Shown piece by piece: positions 23,917 to 35,090 of a DNA stretch of 64,000 nt. Source of the DNA: Nemania diffusa. Its lineage: Eukaryota > Ascomycota > Sordariomycetes > Xylariales > Xylariaceae. The stretch is taken from positions 3,162,001-3,226,000 of the forward strand of contig JBBPUQ010000005.1 of NCBI GenBank assembly GCA_038501195.1, written 5' to 3'. Each line of letters begins with the position of its first letter. Positions within the stretch are counted from its first letter, which is position 1. The notes beneath the pieces were generated by a model. The model did not search any database, had not been told where the DNA came from, and saw only the letters and a list, made by a program, of their open reading frames with translations. The position numbers and the translations under genes were made by a program.

Positions 23917-25294
23917 ATTCTGTTTACTACTTTGTGCCGCAAACAAATGGAGTTTCGTGTAGAGATGGTGCTCCGATGCAGGATTTATGCACGGCTATGC
24001 ATAGGTATCTAACGCGTTTTGAAACGGTCCTGAAAACGGAGTGGATTTTAATAAACAGTTTACACAACCGGTTCCTTATTGGGCCGCGTCGACCTGAACA
24101 TACCAGATAAGGCAGCCATTTTTTGCAAGAAGGCGGAGATGGCTGAAATGAGGGGCTACTGCCTGATTTAATGCATGTTGGTTACCTTTGCATTTGTTGT
24201 TGGTTTGCAGGCTTCCGGATAACAAGCTCAACGACGACTGGACGCCTTCGTGAAGCATTTCTTATCATGGAGAAAGTATACTCGGACCAAAAAGCTCTGG
24301 CGCAACGTCGATACGTCAATACCCGCGATCTAGAGAGGGCTAATATAGAATAGGTGATTCAGCATAACAGAATAGATGAAATTCATTACGTCTGAGAGGA
24401 CTAATATAATGTGGCCTAGTACGCCGCGCTCTTTCCCCAAAACACGCCAGGCTGGTAAGTCTCTATGAGCACCGATATATGCCTTTTTCAAGCCAATCCA
24501 AGGTTTTTAGTTTAAAGAGACAAGGCTGACATAACGATCCACTGCATTTCCATCGCAGTACTCAGCCTGATCCGCGGGCCTGGCGCCAAGTGCTCTTAGG
24601 ACGAGAGGTTAACTATGTGATCGAAGCTAGTAATATTCATTTAAGAAGAGAAGCTAAATATGCACATCAGTTACCTTCGCTCTCAGTCGATAGACATCGG
24701 GAGGTTATGTCATACGTTCCGTCGGAGGCTACGCGCCAGGCTGACTGGAGCTCCCATAGCAGTGCGCAGGGGGCTTGGCCGACAGACTGATACGATATTC
24801 ATACTAGTACGACCATGGGTCCCGTGCTAGTACGAACCCAGACCAATATGGGCTTAGATCAGTACGAACTCGAGGACGCTTTGCTCTAGGCTAATAGCGG
24901 GCTTAGTTTACGCTCCGCCACTATGTTAGGCCCTGCGATAGCTTGACCAACTTAGTCTAGGTTCTGACCTATTGGTGAAGGAGTTGGCTTAGAGGATGGA
25001 CAAGATGCCGTTATGGCTTACTTTTAGATATGATTGCTTGAAAATTGACTTCGACTAAGTCTGTTATTTATATAAGTAGATTTGAAGAAATTCTAGTTAG
25101 TTTACCTCAATGTTATATTTGAATTTCCTTTGGACAGCTTTGCAGACCTTTTGTGCTTTGTTCCAATACACAGAACAGGACTACCAATAGCATTGTTAGA
25201 AACCAAACTTGACTCTATTTAACTAGAGCCCCGCCAGCATCCTAGTCGACTCTTGAGGGCGTAGGTTCCCGCCTAGTCTCGGCCTGGTAAGGCA

Positions 25295-25320
25295 AAAAGC
25301 AGGGAGGGGCTGTGACACGT
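25295..25320. mobile_element. Possible LTR-retrotransposon relic (PPT/LTR edge)
   Basis: AAAAAGCAGGGAGGGGC is followed immediately by TGTGACACGTATAG. A purine-rich primer tract abutting a TG-starting sequence is the arrangement at the 3' LTR of Ty3/gypsy-type elements. I see no reverse transcriptase or integrase frame, and no matching second LTR in the window, so this is tentative. Confidence 0.25.
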
Positions 25321-26572
25321 ATAGCGCTAAGCCTCGCATCTTAACCAACAGGATAAAGCAATTAGGAAGATTTATAACCAACTCACAAGTGCTAGTAATT
25401 ATACCAAACAGAATATGGACGCCGCTGTTGGTAGCTTAATAAAAAATGCTTGTTTTGGTCAAATTGAAAAGCTTAAGTTAGATAAGTACGTTTTAATTTG
25501 AGTTGGAATCGTCGTTGAATTGATTTGCAACTCGCTCAAACAGACTCAAGAGGCCCCTTAGTTGCCATAAAGCCCAATGCCATGCCCACCACCGCTTGCC
25601 TTGCTTCCATATTAGCAGGGACTTCGTACCTCGTTCCCTAGCTGAAGAGATGAGGCACGTCCCTGTGTTTTTAACGGAGTAACTTAGGATTACAGTACGC
25701 AAAACTATGGCTTCGCGCAACATTTGGGGTTTAAAGGTGCTGGATCTTGAAATATAAAGCAAGGCGAAAAGCGTAGGAAAGCCCTCTCCTTTCTATTTAC
25801 AAATTTAGTTTCTTTTGCGATGAGAAAGTGCTTCTCGTTAAGCGAGAAAGTTTCCTGCTCGTCTCTCAATAAAGCCCCGTCAGAGGCCAAATTTGTTATA
25901 TTGATTTTCCTTTGCTGAAGAAGACGGGCATATCTCGTCGGATACTTACGGTCATAAAACCCACTTCACTCTTGAGACTGTCCGTTCGAACAATATCGGC
26001 TTTATCCACTAATGTTACCGGTTGATTGATTTGGGACGCCTGCTTTGGTCCGCATGCTGGCGATCAAGTGCATATGTTGGTTGCCTTTACACAATAGATC
26101 TGAGCTTGGCAGTGTAGCCGGACGTAACAGACAGCACGGAAGTGCCTCTAATTGGCGAGAGATTGCCGTTGCCTAAAACAAGCTGAGAGAAGATAGGATC
26201 ACGAGCTTCCTAATTAACATTAATCCTGGGCTGTGTCTCGGCGAAACCTTTGCTATCATGCCTGCGGCGAGACGCCGGAGTGACGATAATGGTTAGATAA
26301 TGCCACACTACAGCTGCAGTTGAACCAACTGCATATTCTTCACAGATGATACCCAAATGTAACACCATTTTCACCTACTTCTCCTTTTTCGTTCTCGAAC
26401 TCTACTCGTGACTTGCTCGAGGCCTGTCTATAAAGCAAGGCTCCTCTGCTCTCAGAGGAGATTACATTTCCCTACAACACACTCAAACATTCCCACCATA
26501 CCCAGCAATACAGACCATACAACTCAATCTACTTCTTTTCCTACCAGAATCACTTGCAGACTCCTCATCACC

Positions 26573-26698
26573 ATGGCCGCCGCCGAGATCCAGCAACCTG
26601 TAGACCAGCGCTATTCGGTCTGCGACGACTGCAACTGGCAGGGCGAGACCAAATCGGCCAAATGCCCTGAGTGCGGTGGTAGCCTCACTGCGCGCTAA
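26573..26698 (+). CDS. 41-aa zinc-ribbon small protein
   Basis: ATG in a strong CACCATGG context opens a 42-codon frame ending at TAA. The protein has two CxxC knuckles, SVCDDCNWQG and AKCPECGGSL, spaced about 13 residues apart, as in a minimal zinc ribbon. The leader is C-rich and pyrimidine-rich, as expected for an expressed fungal gene. TAAGGTAGGT at the end also looks like an intron donor, so a longer product or a 3' UTR intron is possible. It ends about 320 bp from the 3' end of the convergent methionyl-tRNA synthetase gene. Function unknown; the zinc-binding role is inferred from the cysteines only. Confidence 0.6.
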   Translation: MAAAEIQQPVDQRYSVCDDCNWQGETKSAKCPECGGSLTAR

Positions 26699-27017
26699 GG
26701 TAGGTCACCCACCCCGAGCTGATTTCCTACACACAAACTTACCATGGGTTAGTTCTTACATGCGTATTCCTGGTCCACTAAGTTAGAATCAGCATCGATG
26801 GTTCAAGCCGGAGCGAATCGGGATGAAGACGTTGTTCGGAGGAGACTAGGGGTTTTATTATAAAGAGAGGTTACGCTTTGATGATTAAGTTTCTCTAGCT
26901 AGGTCAATCATTTGTGTAATAGCTTTACCCTCAACCACGTTCTCTATAATGGAACCATCCATATATCCATCTCTTCTTAATGATTTATACGACTGTCCTC
27001 TATGACTGCAAGGCTCT
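26699..27017. other. Convergent 3' flank
   Basis: Terminator DNA shared by the small zinc-ribbon gene and MES1. Nothing else is seen apart from a GGTTCAAGCC word near 26798. Confidence 0.5.
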
Positions 27018-28927
27018 TTACTTACTGGAGTCAGCCTTCGCTGCCTTTGCTGCTTTCAGGGCTGCTTTCTTCTTTACTTTTAAAACAGCTTCCTCTTCCT
27101 TGGCCTTCTTAGCCTCGTCGGCTCCGAAAGCCTTACGCCATTCCTGCGCCTTCTCCGGCTTGATAGGCCGGAACAAGTGCTCTGCTGTGCCAATTTTATG
27201 ACCGGGCTTGATAGAATCCGCGCTCCAGCGATCCGGGATTGGTAGTGGGTCCGCGCAGAGCTGCTTGTTGATAGAGTTTGCCGTGTCGGGCATATACGGA
27301 GCAAGAAGGGAGGCAAGGAGGTGCACGAGATTAACAGCAATACCAATAACAGCCGCGCACTTAGGGGGCTCGTTGTTAAAAAGGTTGCCGTCCAGCTTGT
27401 TCGACTGGAGAAAGCCGTTACCTTGTTGAGAAATAGCAAGGACGGTAGACAAGCCGGAGCGTAAATTAACAGCGTCGAGCTCCTGAATATATCGTGTGAG
27501 AAGCTTGGCGATATCGTCTTTAAAGCCGTCGAAGGAGCCCTCATGGTACTCGGCCCAGTCTGGCATAATGCTGTTGTAGTTCCGAGAATTGACGAACTTT
27601 AGAACGCGGCTGACGAAGTTGCCAAGGTTCTTAAGCAGTAGATTGTTATTATCACTGATGAATGAGTCCCAAGTAAACTCGGTATCGCTACTTTCCGGGC
27701 GGTGGGAGACTAGAAAGAATCGCCAGACATCAGAAGGAACCCCGGTCTTTTGAGCCGAATCTCCAAACACGCCAATGTTTCGTGACTTGGAAAACTTGCC
27801 ACCTTCATATGTAAGATATTCTGTAGTAGAAAGGTGGTGAAGCTTCGTCCAGGATTCTTTAGTGCCGATTTGGGTAGATGGAAAAATAATAGAGTGAAAA
27901 ACAACATTATCCTTTCCGATGAACTGAAAGAGTTGAACATCTTTGGGATTACGCCACCACTTCTCCCACTGGTTAGTATAGCATGCCGTAATGGAAACAT
28001 AGCCAATGCAGGCATCGAACCACGGATAAATGACCTTGTCCTCGTAGCCCGGCAGGGGGACTTTGGTTCCCCATTTCATATCCCTTGTAATACTGCGTGG
28101 TTCCAAGCCTTCCTTCAACCAGGCCGAGGTGATGGCCTTGCCGTTATTAGACCACTCGCCAACTGCGCTAGATTCCCGGAAAAAAGCTTCGACTTCTGGT
28201 TGCAGCTTGTCCAGTTCGATAAAAACGTGGTTCGTCTCTTTAGTAATAGGTACGGAACCGTCGATCTTGCATCGAGGGTTCTTGAGCTGAAGAGTGTCCA
28301 GAAGACGACCACACAGGTCGCATTGATCGCCACGGGCATCCGGATAAGCACAGGCCGGGCACTCGCCTTCGACGAAGCGATCTGCAAGAAACGATTGGTG
28401 CGCCTCGCAGTATAATTGAGTTGTTTGACGCTCCTTCAGAAACCCGTTCTTGTTCAATTTGAGAAAGATGTCTTGGGTGATCTGCGTTTGTAGTTCAGTC
28501 GTGGTCCGACCAAAAATGTCGAAGCTGATGTTGAACCACTTGTATACGTCGGCATGAATAACACGGTATTTATCGCAAAGCTCTTGTGGTGTGCATCCCT
28601 CTGCGAGAGCCCTTGTTTCGGTGGTCGTCCCATATTCATCCGTCCCTGAATGTGAGTCAGTCCTCTTCTTCTACATCCTGGCTAGAAAAGTCATAGATAG
28701 GGGCTACACAACCACCACCACAACAACATACCACCAACGTAGAGAGTATTGATACCGCGCCCTCTGCAATACCTAGCAAAGACATCTCCCGAGAGCACTG
28801 ACCCGATGATGTTGCCAAGGTGGGGTATGTTGTTCACGTAGGGTAGCGCGCTAGTGACGAGGACGTTACGCTTTCCAGGCTCGGGAAGAACGGTGCTTCC
28901 GTTGCCGTTGCGTGAATCTTCGGCCAT
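27018..28927 (-). CDS. MES1: Methionyl-tRNA synthetase, cytosolic
   Basis: Two exons, 28927-28732 and 28645-27018, give 607 aa. The 86-bp intron starts GTATGT and restores [13 protein letters not shown]. This class I synthetase charges tRNA-Met with methionine. The HIGH-type motif is HLGN at residues 36-39. The connective peptide carries a knuckle pair ([18 protein letters not shown]). KMSKS-type KFSKS lies near residue 350 in GGKFSKSRN. The anticodon-binding helical domain follows ([18 protein letters not shown]). The C-terminus is a Lys/Ala-rich helix ([20 protein letters not shown]), a likely RNA-contact tail. There is no mitochondrial presequence and no GST-like N-terminal extension, unlike S. 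cerevisiae Mes1. TLYVGG replaces the more usual YxCG. It is divergent from the U1-C gene. Confidence 0.95.
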
Positions 28928-29596
28928 GCCTGTGGAGTTTAGACTCTGCACTAGGTGGCAGACGGCGTTGACTTTGAAAAGGCAAAATCAGAAGGAAGAA
29001 CGGGTTTGTTTGGATTAAGGTTCACTGAGTCACTGACTGCCTGAAGGCCGTCGCTGATGTACTGTGAAAATGCGGGGATCAATAATGCTAGGTCCGCTAA
29101 CCCTGGCCAGAAATTAAAACGTTTAATTAGGGAATAAGCTGGCTACTTTCCGTTTATTACTGTTTGAAATAATGCAAAGGAACTTATGAAAAATGCATAT
29201 AGTTTGGGAACGCCATTGTAAAACCTATTTTTTAGGTACCATAAGCAGTGAACGGACCTATCGATTGGGTGGTTTTGCCAGTCATACGTGTTCAAGTGTC
29301 TAGCCAATCATGTTGTGCTAATTAAGTGGGACGTGCTCCCTAATTGCCTGGATTAGCTGAAGCCCTGCGTAGTAGCTGCTTGCGCATTACCGTACTGCTA
29401 GTTCTATCTGCCTGCCAATCATATGCTTGCACTCCTGCTACCTAGAGCAGCCTTTCCGCCTTCTAGAGCGCGCCTCTGAATTCAATTCATTCAGCCTCCG
29501 GCCGCCAAAGGGAGCTCCATCCTTTTTTCCCATCCAACATCATCGTCGCCCCCATTCGCGATTCCATTCATTCACAAGACCAACCACATCGCCAAA
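28928..29596. promoter_or_regulatory. Shared divergent promoter of MES1 and U1-C
   Basis: This 669-bp gap between two divergent housekeeping genes must contain both promoters. The last 150 bases before U1-C are pyrimidine-rich and look like its leader. Short open frames here are not supported as genes. Confidence 0.6.
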
Positions 29597-30412
29597 ATGC
29601 CGAAATGTAAGCGCGGCTTCTTTTCTCGAAACAAACGTCGTCCACTTTCCTTTCCCCCCTCCGTCTGTCTTCAAGCCGCGCGAGCACAGAGCTAACATGC
29701 CACTCTTCCAACAGTCTTCTGCGACTACTGCGACGTGTACCTGACGCACGACTCGATGAGCGTGCGCAAGGCGCACAACAGCGGCCGGAACCACCTGCGC
29801 AACGTCGTCGACTACTACCAGCAAATCGGCCACGAGAAGGCCCAGTCCGTCATCGACAGCATCACCTCCTCCTACGCCGCCGAGGGCCAGGCCCACGCCA
29901 ACCCCATGCTGCCCCAGAACCAGCCCGGCGCCCACGGCGGCGGCGGCGCCCCCCCCGGCGGCTTCCCCCCGGCCTTCAACTTCCCTGGCGGCATGCCGCC
30001 GCCGTTCCCTGGGATGCCTGGCGCCCCTCCGATGTTGCCCCCCAGCGGTGCTTTCCCCGCTGGTATGCCTCGTAAGTCCACCCCCCCTCGCTCGTCCATG
30101 TTTCCGCGCAAGGCGTCCGGCGTGTCTTTGCGAAGGTAGCTGTGGTCTAACGTGCCTGTTGCTGCAGCGCCGCCAGGCCAAGTAAGCGGTCGCGGTGGTC
30201 TCCCGCCCTTCCCTCCCGGCCCGAATGGCATGCCCATGCCGCCACCCGGTAGCCTGCCGTTCCCTCCACCTGGAGGCCTGCCGTTCCCCCCGTTCCCTGG
30301 CATGCCGCCTCCGGGTGCTCAAGGGTTCCCCGGTGGCCCTACGCCGCCCGGCGCGCCCGGCTTCCCTCCACCTGGTGGCCCGCCCGGCCACCAGGGTCAC
30401 ACCGGACGTTAG
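29597..30412 (+). CDS. yhc1: U1 small nuclear ribonucleoprotein C
   Basis: Exons 29597-29606, 29715-30071 and 30168-30412 give 203 aa. The first exon has only ten coding bases (MPK plus one base), a known layout for fungal U1-C genes. The U1-type C2H2 finger spans residues 4-31, [18 protein letters not shown] followed by KAHNSGRNH, with Cys6, Cys9, His24 and His30. The next helix, [20 protein letters not shown], is strongly conserved. The remainder is Pro/Gly/Met-rich (repeats such as [13 protein letters not shown]), typical of the family. U1-C stabilises the pairing of U1 snRNA with the 5' splice site in the nucleus. The second intron starts GTAAGT and has a CTAAC branch. Confidence 0.95.
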
Positions 30413-31853
30413 GATCGTGCCAGGAGCAATATAAAAACCGCGACGGTCCTTATATTAGCCTATAACACCGATCGGTTCTCAAATGCCACTGGTTCGGACG
30501 CCTCGGCCTGTTCGGAGGTACAAGCGAGAAGCATCCTGGGGTCAACGCCCATACCGGTGGTTATAACATCAACACGAGATTCAATCACTGCATCGACGCC
30601 ACTTCTCATGGATAACATGAGAAATAAGAGATTCAGTCCTTACTAAGTTCTTCTAATACACGGACAACCCCCAACGAGTAGTACTAGCATACTAATACTA
30701 CATGAGCACCCAAAGACCATCGCAAGTGTGCGGTGGTGCTGTAAGGTCGGGAATTAAGCGCATTTCCACATGCTGAGGAAAGCATGGGAAACAAAATATC
30801 TCGTCAACAACGCAGGACTGGATGCTGAGAGGCGGGCATGCATTTTCTCTGTACTATATGTTCGAAAAGCATGGCGTTCAGGCACGAATGGGATCACACG
30901 GGTTGGCATTTGCATTTAGCATGCTGCGTCAGTATGGAGTTCCGATTTGGCCATATAGGTTATGTCTCGTATTATTTTACCTCTGTAGAGTATTCCTTTA
31001 GGCACAGAGTTGACGAATAGAACATAAGCCAGCTGCTTATACCCTTTGATACAACATGCACTTGATATATCACGTGAATAGGCTTGAAATAGTTGATGGA
31101 TCGTATTTTCCATTACTTCTATTGAATTGCATCGTGCGTCTAGCTAACCGATTATAGCTGAATAAGATGGACGAGACGCGAGAACCCGCTCACAGAACTC
31201 AATCCTATCTTCTCATCTTGTCCTCGTTGCTGATCAAGCCATTGGCCTGCTTGCTTCTTCCTGCACATCCAACCCTGTTTAGCAGATCTCGTCGAAGCAT
31301 CAATGTTGTCAACCTCATAACCGTAGATAAGGGGAGGACAGCGGGGGCAGCGCACAGGGAAAAAGTCTAGGAAGCTAAAGTGAAAGAGAAAAGGCATATT
31401 TCAAAGTCATACGCAAGCAATCATGTTATTCATATCCGCTTCTGTATGGAGTAACTTGTTTAAATTTCCATTCGTGACGCCTAAAAGAGCAAGAAGAAAA
31501 ATGTTTCCATCCTAACCCCGAGCCATGCGTATCTGGTCATTTTTCTGCCCCATCATTTCATTTCTAACCGTTTGGAGAGTATATGCTAGAAATCAATCCA
31601 ACTCCTTCGTTGTCGAGATCCTGTGTAGCGAGCAATCCTCATAAGAACCGTGAAAAAGAGCAAAATGATAATGTGGAAAGTGATGGATGTTGCGCGTAGT
31701 CTAGCTAATCTCGTGGCTCATGTGCATCGTGAAAGAGTAAAAGGTAAATAAGGTGTAAATTTCATTGCCTTGGTGGGAATGCGGGTTGTGAAGGTAATAG
31801 TATCGTGTCGTGTTTAGTCTCTTGAGACAAGCACATGGGAAGGGGGATCGGGC
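30413..31853. other. Intergenic 3' region
   Basis: The U1-C gene and the large minus-strand gene converge here. The region is AT-rich and holds no credible gene; the small frames at 30838-31397 on both strands lack any recognisable feature. Confidence 0.5.
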
Positions 31854-34800
31854 CTAGATTTCCTGCTCGTAGGCTTGCGAATATCGATTGCTCGGCGTGT
31901 AGACTTGCGGGCTAGTCTGGTACGATGGGCCGCTGTAGCTTTTTCGTTTGATGACGTCTCCGACACCGTCTCTGACCTCTCGAGGCCCGCTGATCTTTTG
32001 TCGCAGGGCATCTGTTCGCTTCTGGCGTCGATGCTCACTTAGACGACGTTGTAGATTCTGTGGTTTGTATTGTTCCAATTTGTCTTGCCAACCAGGGAAA
32101 ATACGTCGTCCACGGTCGTCCACTTTTTTCTCTGCGCCCCAAAGCCGTCGGTTGAAATCTTCTGGCGCCGTGGATGGCCGCTCGTCGCCTCCTTCTCGCA
32201 AATGCAAACCGCTCCAGCGAACGCTACCCAGGCTAAGGCGGTGTGGCATCACGCGTAGGTTACCACTAGGTGTCCGCTTAATTGTGCGGCGCTCTGGGCT
32301 GCGACGATCGGTCGCAATGTAGTGGTCCGCGTCTTCGATAGGTAGAATGGCAAACGTGCGTTTCATCCGCTCACTTAGGCTTCTTCTCAAGGGAGGCGAA
32401 TGGTCGTCGAATGGGGAATAGTGATCAGCCCCATACGGATCTTCTGACTCATCATAGACGAAGTCATCAGCTTCATTGTCCTGGTCGAGAGGACGCCAGA
32501 ATGGATGTAGCCGAGATGCATCGGTTGGCGGGTGGTCAGCTGTTGGATATTGACGAGATATCGCGTTCTTGTTCTTCTCGAGATCTGGATTTTCAGCCGT
32601 ATCCCTGCGAATGGACTTGGAAAGGGAGAGGGTTCGTGCAAGGAAGCCAGACTTGCGAGGGATAGCATTGTCTGACGGCTTCCGAAGACTAAATGCCCGC
32701 CGAACGAGCGAGGGTCGTTTTTGAGAATCCTCAAAGAAGTTTCCCAGCATCTTGTCTTTTTCTGCTGCAGGCGTCAGGCCGGATGGTGTGGCCGGAATGA
32801 ACTTGATTGCAGGTGGTTCTGGGGGAGCACGCGGGTTTCTAAGAGGGGAATCGACATCGTCCATTGAGAGCTGGGGTTGGGGAGGTGTCACAGGTCCGCC
32901 ATCCGGTCCGTTCGCGGTAATTTCTGGATTACCTGAGATCCTGCCCGCGACCGCTGAGGGCTGTGTCCTAGGAGGACTTTTCAGTTGACTATCGTTTGTA
33001 ATATTGACGGGTTTCGACATGTGGTGAATCATCAAGACAGATTTGTTTTGGTGGGGATAAATGTTCACCGCCATTGCTTCCGCAATATCAGCGACCGAAT
33101 GTGTCCCGTTTGTCTCGACGGACGCCTGGGAGAAGGGTGTGTTGTACGCTGTGAGCCGTTTGCCAAAGAAGGGGTCACCGTTGTAGTCCACTAGCGACTT
33201 TTGATTAGGGGTCTCATTCTTGTGTGACTCAACGAAGGGAGCTGGGCACGGTTGTTTCTGATCTAGTCGACTACTCGTGTTCTCGGTAGAAGGCGCGTGT
33301 TCCACCGTGGCTTGCGGTGGCTGGATCATATCCTGTTCGATCAGGGCGTTATGCGCCTTCAAGCTCTCAGCAGTCAGAGACCCAGCGCGGGACCCAGCGC
33401 GGGACGTGTTTCGGCTAGTTGGAGCAGATAGAGACGATCTCCTCCTCGGCACGATAGGAGGGTAATCCATGGTTAACTGGTCGGTCGGAAATGATTCATA
33501 GGTTACCGACATGGACCTACCCCTCCTTGGTAGCCTGTCCGAAGAGGCAGAGTGTTCCTTTGCCGCAGAGAAATTTGGCCGAGACACAGAGCCGATACTA
33601 TTACTTCTCTTAGAACGGTGGCTGTTTGCTGATCGCAGCGAAGGTGGCCCCGAAGATTTCGACTTGAGAGATTCCTTGCGGCCGGGAATGACAACAACAG
33701 GTACACCACCATTTTTCCATATTTCACGCCGCGCCTTTCTACTTGCCATAGAATTCGTAGTACCCGTAGAGGCCATACTGTCGGTCCGAGAGGCGGCAGG
33801 TTTTCGAGGGATCCTAGCCTGTCTAGTGTCTTCGACCTGGCGGATGGAAGTAGAAGTAGAGCTCGGGGGAGATAATTCCGAGCTAGAATCTCTCAGGGCA
33901 GTGTGCTTCCTAACATGTCGCAGTGTCTTTAGTCTCTGTGGGGGAACGTCGACCAAGATGGCCTCGATGACCGTAGAGACCGTAGACTTGGATGACATCC
34001 CGGAAGAACGTCTGAGGTCGGTGCTTATCGAAGATTCCGAAGTGGATGCCGTCCAACGTATCTTGCCTTTGCTCGCAAATTCTAGGGGAAACTGTTGCGG
34101 CGAGGGCATGACATGTATGTTCTCGTGCAGGGATATAGATCGTAAAGCCTTTGTTGCATTAGTTGGCGTGACTGTTACGTCCTCGATCACCTCTGCTCGC
34201 CCATTCGTTCTTGGGTGGCCTCGGCGCTTTCGCACTATCACATTCCTACTGAGATTGTCGTCCCATTCTTGTTCGACCTCACTATTGGACGCCCACTCCC
34301 CATCAAATGTGAAAAACTCTTGCTTTATCCTCGGAGTTAGATCATCATCCAACTCCACTCCTAAACCTAACCCCACATCCTGTAGTTTTCCTGACTTTGG
34401 CTCAAACCGTCGGCCCGCAACGTTTCGTGATGTCCCAGCAGCAGGAACAATTGGCCTAGGTGTAGATTTCTCCTCGTCAGAAAAACTGGGGCTCTCTCGC
34501 GCAGTTTTAAACGACTCAGTTCGTGAATCGACTGTTGCCTTTGAAGGTAGTCGTTCGGAGAGGGCAGGACGAAACGCCTTAGGGCGACGCCCGACCTGAG
34601 GAGGGGTCACGTCGGGTGTAGGTGGACTTTTCTGAAGAGTTGGCGTGCCTGGAACGGGCGTCACGGACCCCACTGCAACCGCGCTTGGCGCTGAGTTCTC
34701 GACAGGCGGGGGGCTTGAAGTCAGGATCGGATGATTACCAGAGGAGGTCCTCGAGTGAGCGGGTGGCGTGGGTGGTAGATCGGGACCGATGACTCGGGGA

Positions 34801-35090
34801 TCCGAGAAGTCTTGTGTAATTCTCGGTGGGGTTACAGGCACTATCTTCAAGCTCGAGGTGGTTATATTGTCATTCCAGAAATCCCCGGCAGACGACAAGG
34901 TTATACTCGTAGCAGTAGGCGCAGACTTGTCAGCTCTAGGACGAGGAAGTACCTTGTGTTTCTTGAACGATCGTGGACTCGGCTTGGAAAGAGTCTGGTG
35001 CTCGTACGGAGGGTCGAAATAGAGTGACGACGTTGTCGTTGTCTTGGTCGTCGTCGCAGGCGCTGCAACGATATCAGAGACCACGCGCAT
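31854..35090 (-). CDS. Large intrinsically disordered protein, unknown function
   Basis: One uninterrupted frame from the first ATG (MRVVSDIVAAPATTTKTTTT) gives 1078 aa; the frame is open 14 codons further upstream without another ATG. The protein is mostly Ser/Thr/Pro/Arg-rich and lacks a predicted globular domain. It has many SP/TP and RxxS sites, typical of phosphorylated scaffolds. Ordered-looking islands include RIKQEFFTFDGEWASNSEVE, RRSLSERMKRTFAILPIED and RVMPHRLSLGSVRWSGLHLR. The C-terminus is strongly basic with RIFPGWQDKLEQYKPQNLQR and ERRTIKRTPSGN. There is no signal peptide or membrane segment. A long single exon of this type is probably conserved in related fungi, but I do not recognise the family. 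Confidence 0.75.
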   Translation of the reverse strand: MRVVSDIVAAPATTTKTTTTSSLYFDPPYEHQTLSKPSPRSFKKHKVLPRPRADKSAPTATSITLSSAGDFWNDNITTSSLKIVPVTPPRITQDFSDPRVIGPDLPPTPPAHSRTSSGNHPILTSSPPPVENSAPSAVAVGSVTPVPGTPTLQKSPPTPDVTPPQVGRRPKAFRPALSERLPSKATVDSRTESFKTARESPSFSDEEKSTPRPIVPAAGTSRNVAGRRFEPKSGKLQDVGLGLGVELDDDLTPRIKQEFFTFDGEWASNSEVEQEWDDNLSRNVIVRKRRGHPRTNGRAEVIEDVTVTPTNATKALRSISLHENIHVMPSPQQFPLEFASKGKIRWTASTSESSISTDLRRSSGMSSKSTVSTVIEAILVDVPPQRLKTLRHVRKHTALRDSSSELSPPSSTSTSIRQVEDTRQARIPRKPAASRTDSMASTGTTNSMASRKARREIWKNGGVPVVVIPGRKESLKSKSSGPPSLRSANSHRSKRSNSIGSVSRPNFSAAKEHSASSDRLPRRGRSMSVTYESFPTDQLTMDYPPIVPRRRSSLSAPTSRNTSRAGSRAGSLTAESLKAHNALIEQDMIQPPQATVEHAPSTENTSSRLDQKQPCPAPFVESHKNETPNQKSLVDYNGDPFFGKRLTAYNTPFSQASVETNGTHSVADIAEAMAVNIYPHQNKSVLMIHHMSKPVNITNDSQLKSPPRTQPSAVAGRISGNPEITANGPDGGPVTPPQPQLSMDDVDSPLRNPRAPPEPPAIKFIPATPSGLTPAAEKDKMLGNFFEDSQKRPSLVRRAFSLRKPSDNAIPRKSGFLARTLSLSKSIRRDTAENPDLEKNKNAISRQYPTADHPPTDASRLHPFWRPLDQDNEADDFVYDESEDPYGADHYSPFDDHSPPLRRSLSERMKRTFAILPIEDADHYIATDRRSPERRTIKRTPSGNLRVMPHRLSLGSVRWSGLHLREGGDERPSTAPEDFNRRLWGAEKKVDDRGRRIFPGWQDKLEQYKPQNLQRRLSEHRRQKRTDALRQKISGPREVRDGVGDVIKRKSYSGPSYQTSPQVYTPSNRYSQAYEQEI
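33388..33412. repeat. Short tandem repeat in coding sequence
   Basis: GACCCAGCGCGG occurs twice back to back, encoding SRAG-type repeats within the large disordered protein. Confidence 0.6.

Larger units (their letters stand above)
23236..26572. other. Gene-poor, relic-like region
   Basis: About 3.3 kb with no intact gene. It includes the second copy of the ERV25 flank (23798-23916) and a stretch at 24780-24860 with repeated CTAGTACGA-like words. A purine-rich tract lies directly before TGTGACACG at 25311, as at the 3' end of an LTR retrotransposon. Minus-strand frames at 25493-25890 look like decayed coding sequence of unknown origin. The sequence from about 26390 is the pyrimidine-rich leader of the small zinc-ribbon gene. 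Confidence 0.45.

Noticed and set aside
24780..24960. Suspected rRNA fragment (repeated CTAGTACGA words)
   Set aside because: I could not match it to conserved 18S, 28S or 5S segments; treated as unassigned relic DNA.
26795..26815. tRNA B-box-like word GGTTCAAGCC
   Set aside because: No A box or acceptor stem pairing at the proper distance; it lies in the 3' flank of a protein gene.
29540..30400. 286-codon minus-strand frame over the U1-C gene
   Set aside because: Shadow of GC-rich Pro/Gly coding sequence; Arg/Gly-rich low-complexity reading, and U1-C on the plus strand is certain.
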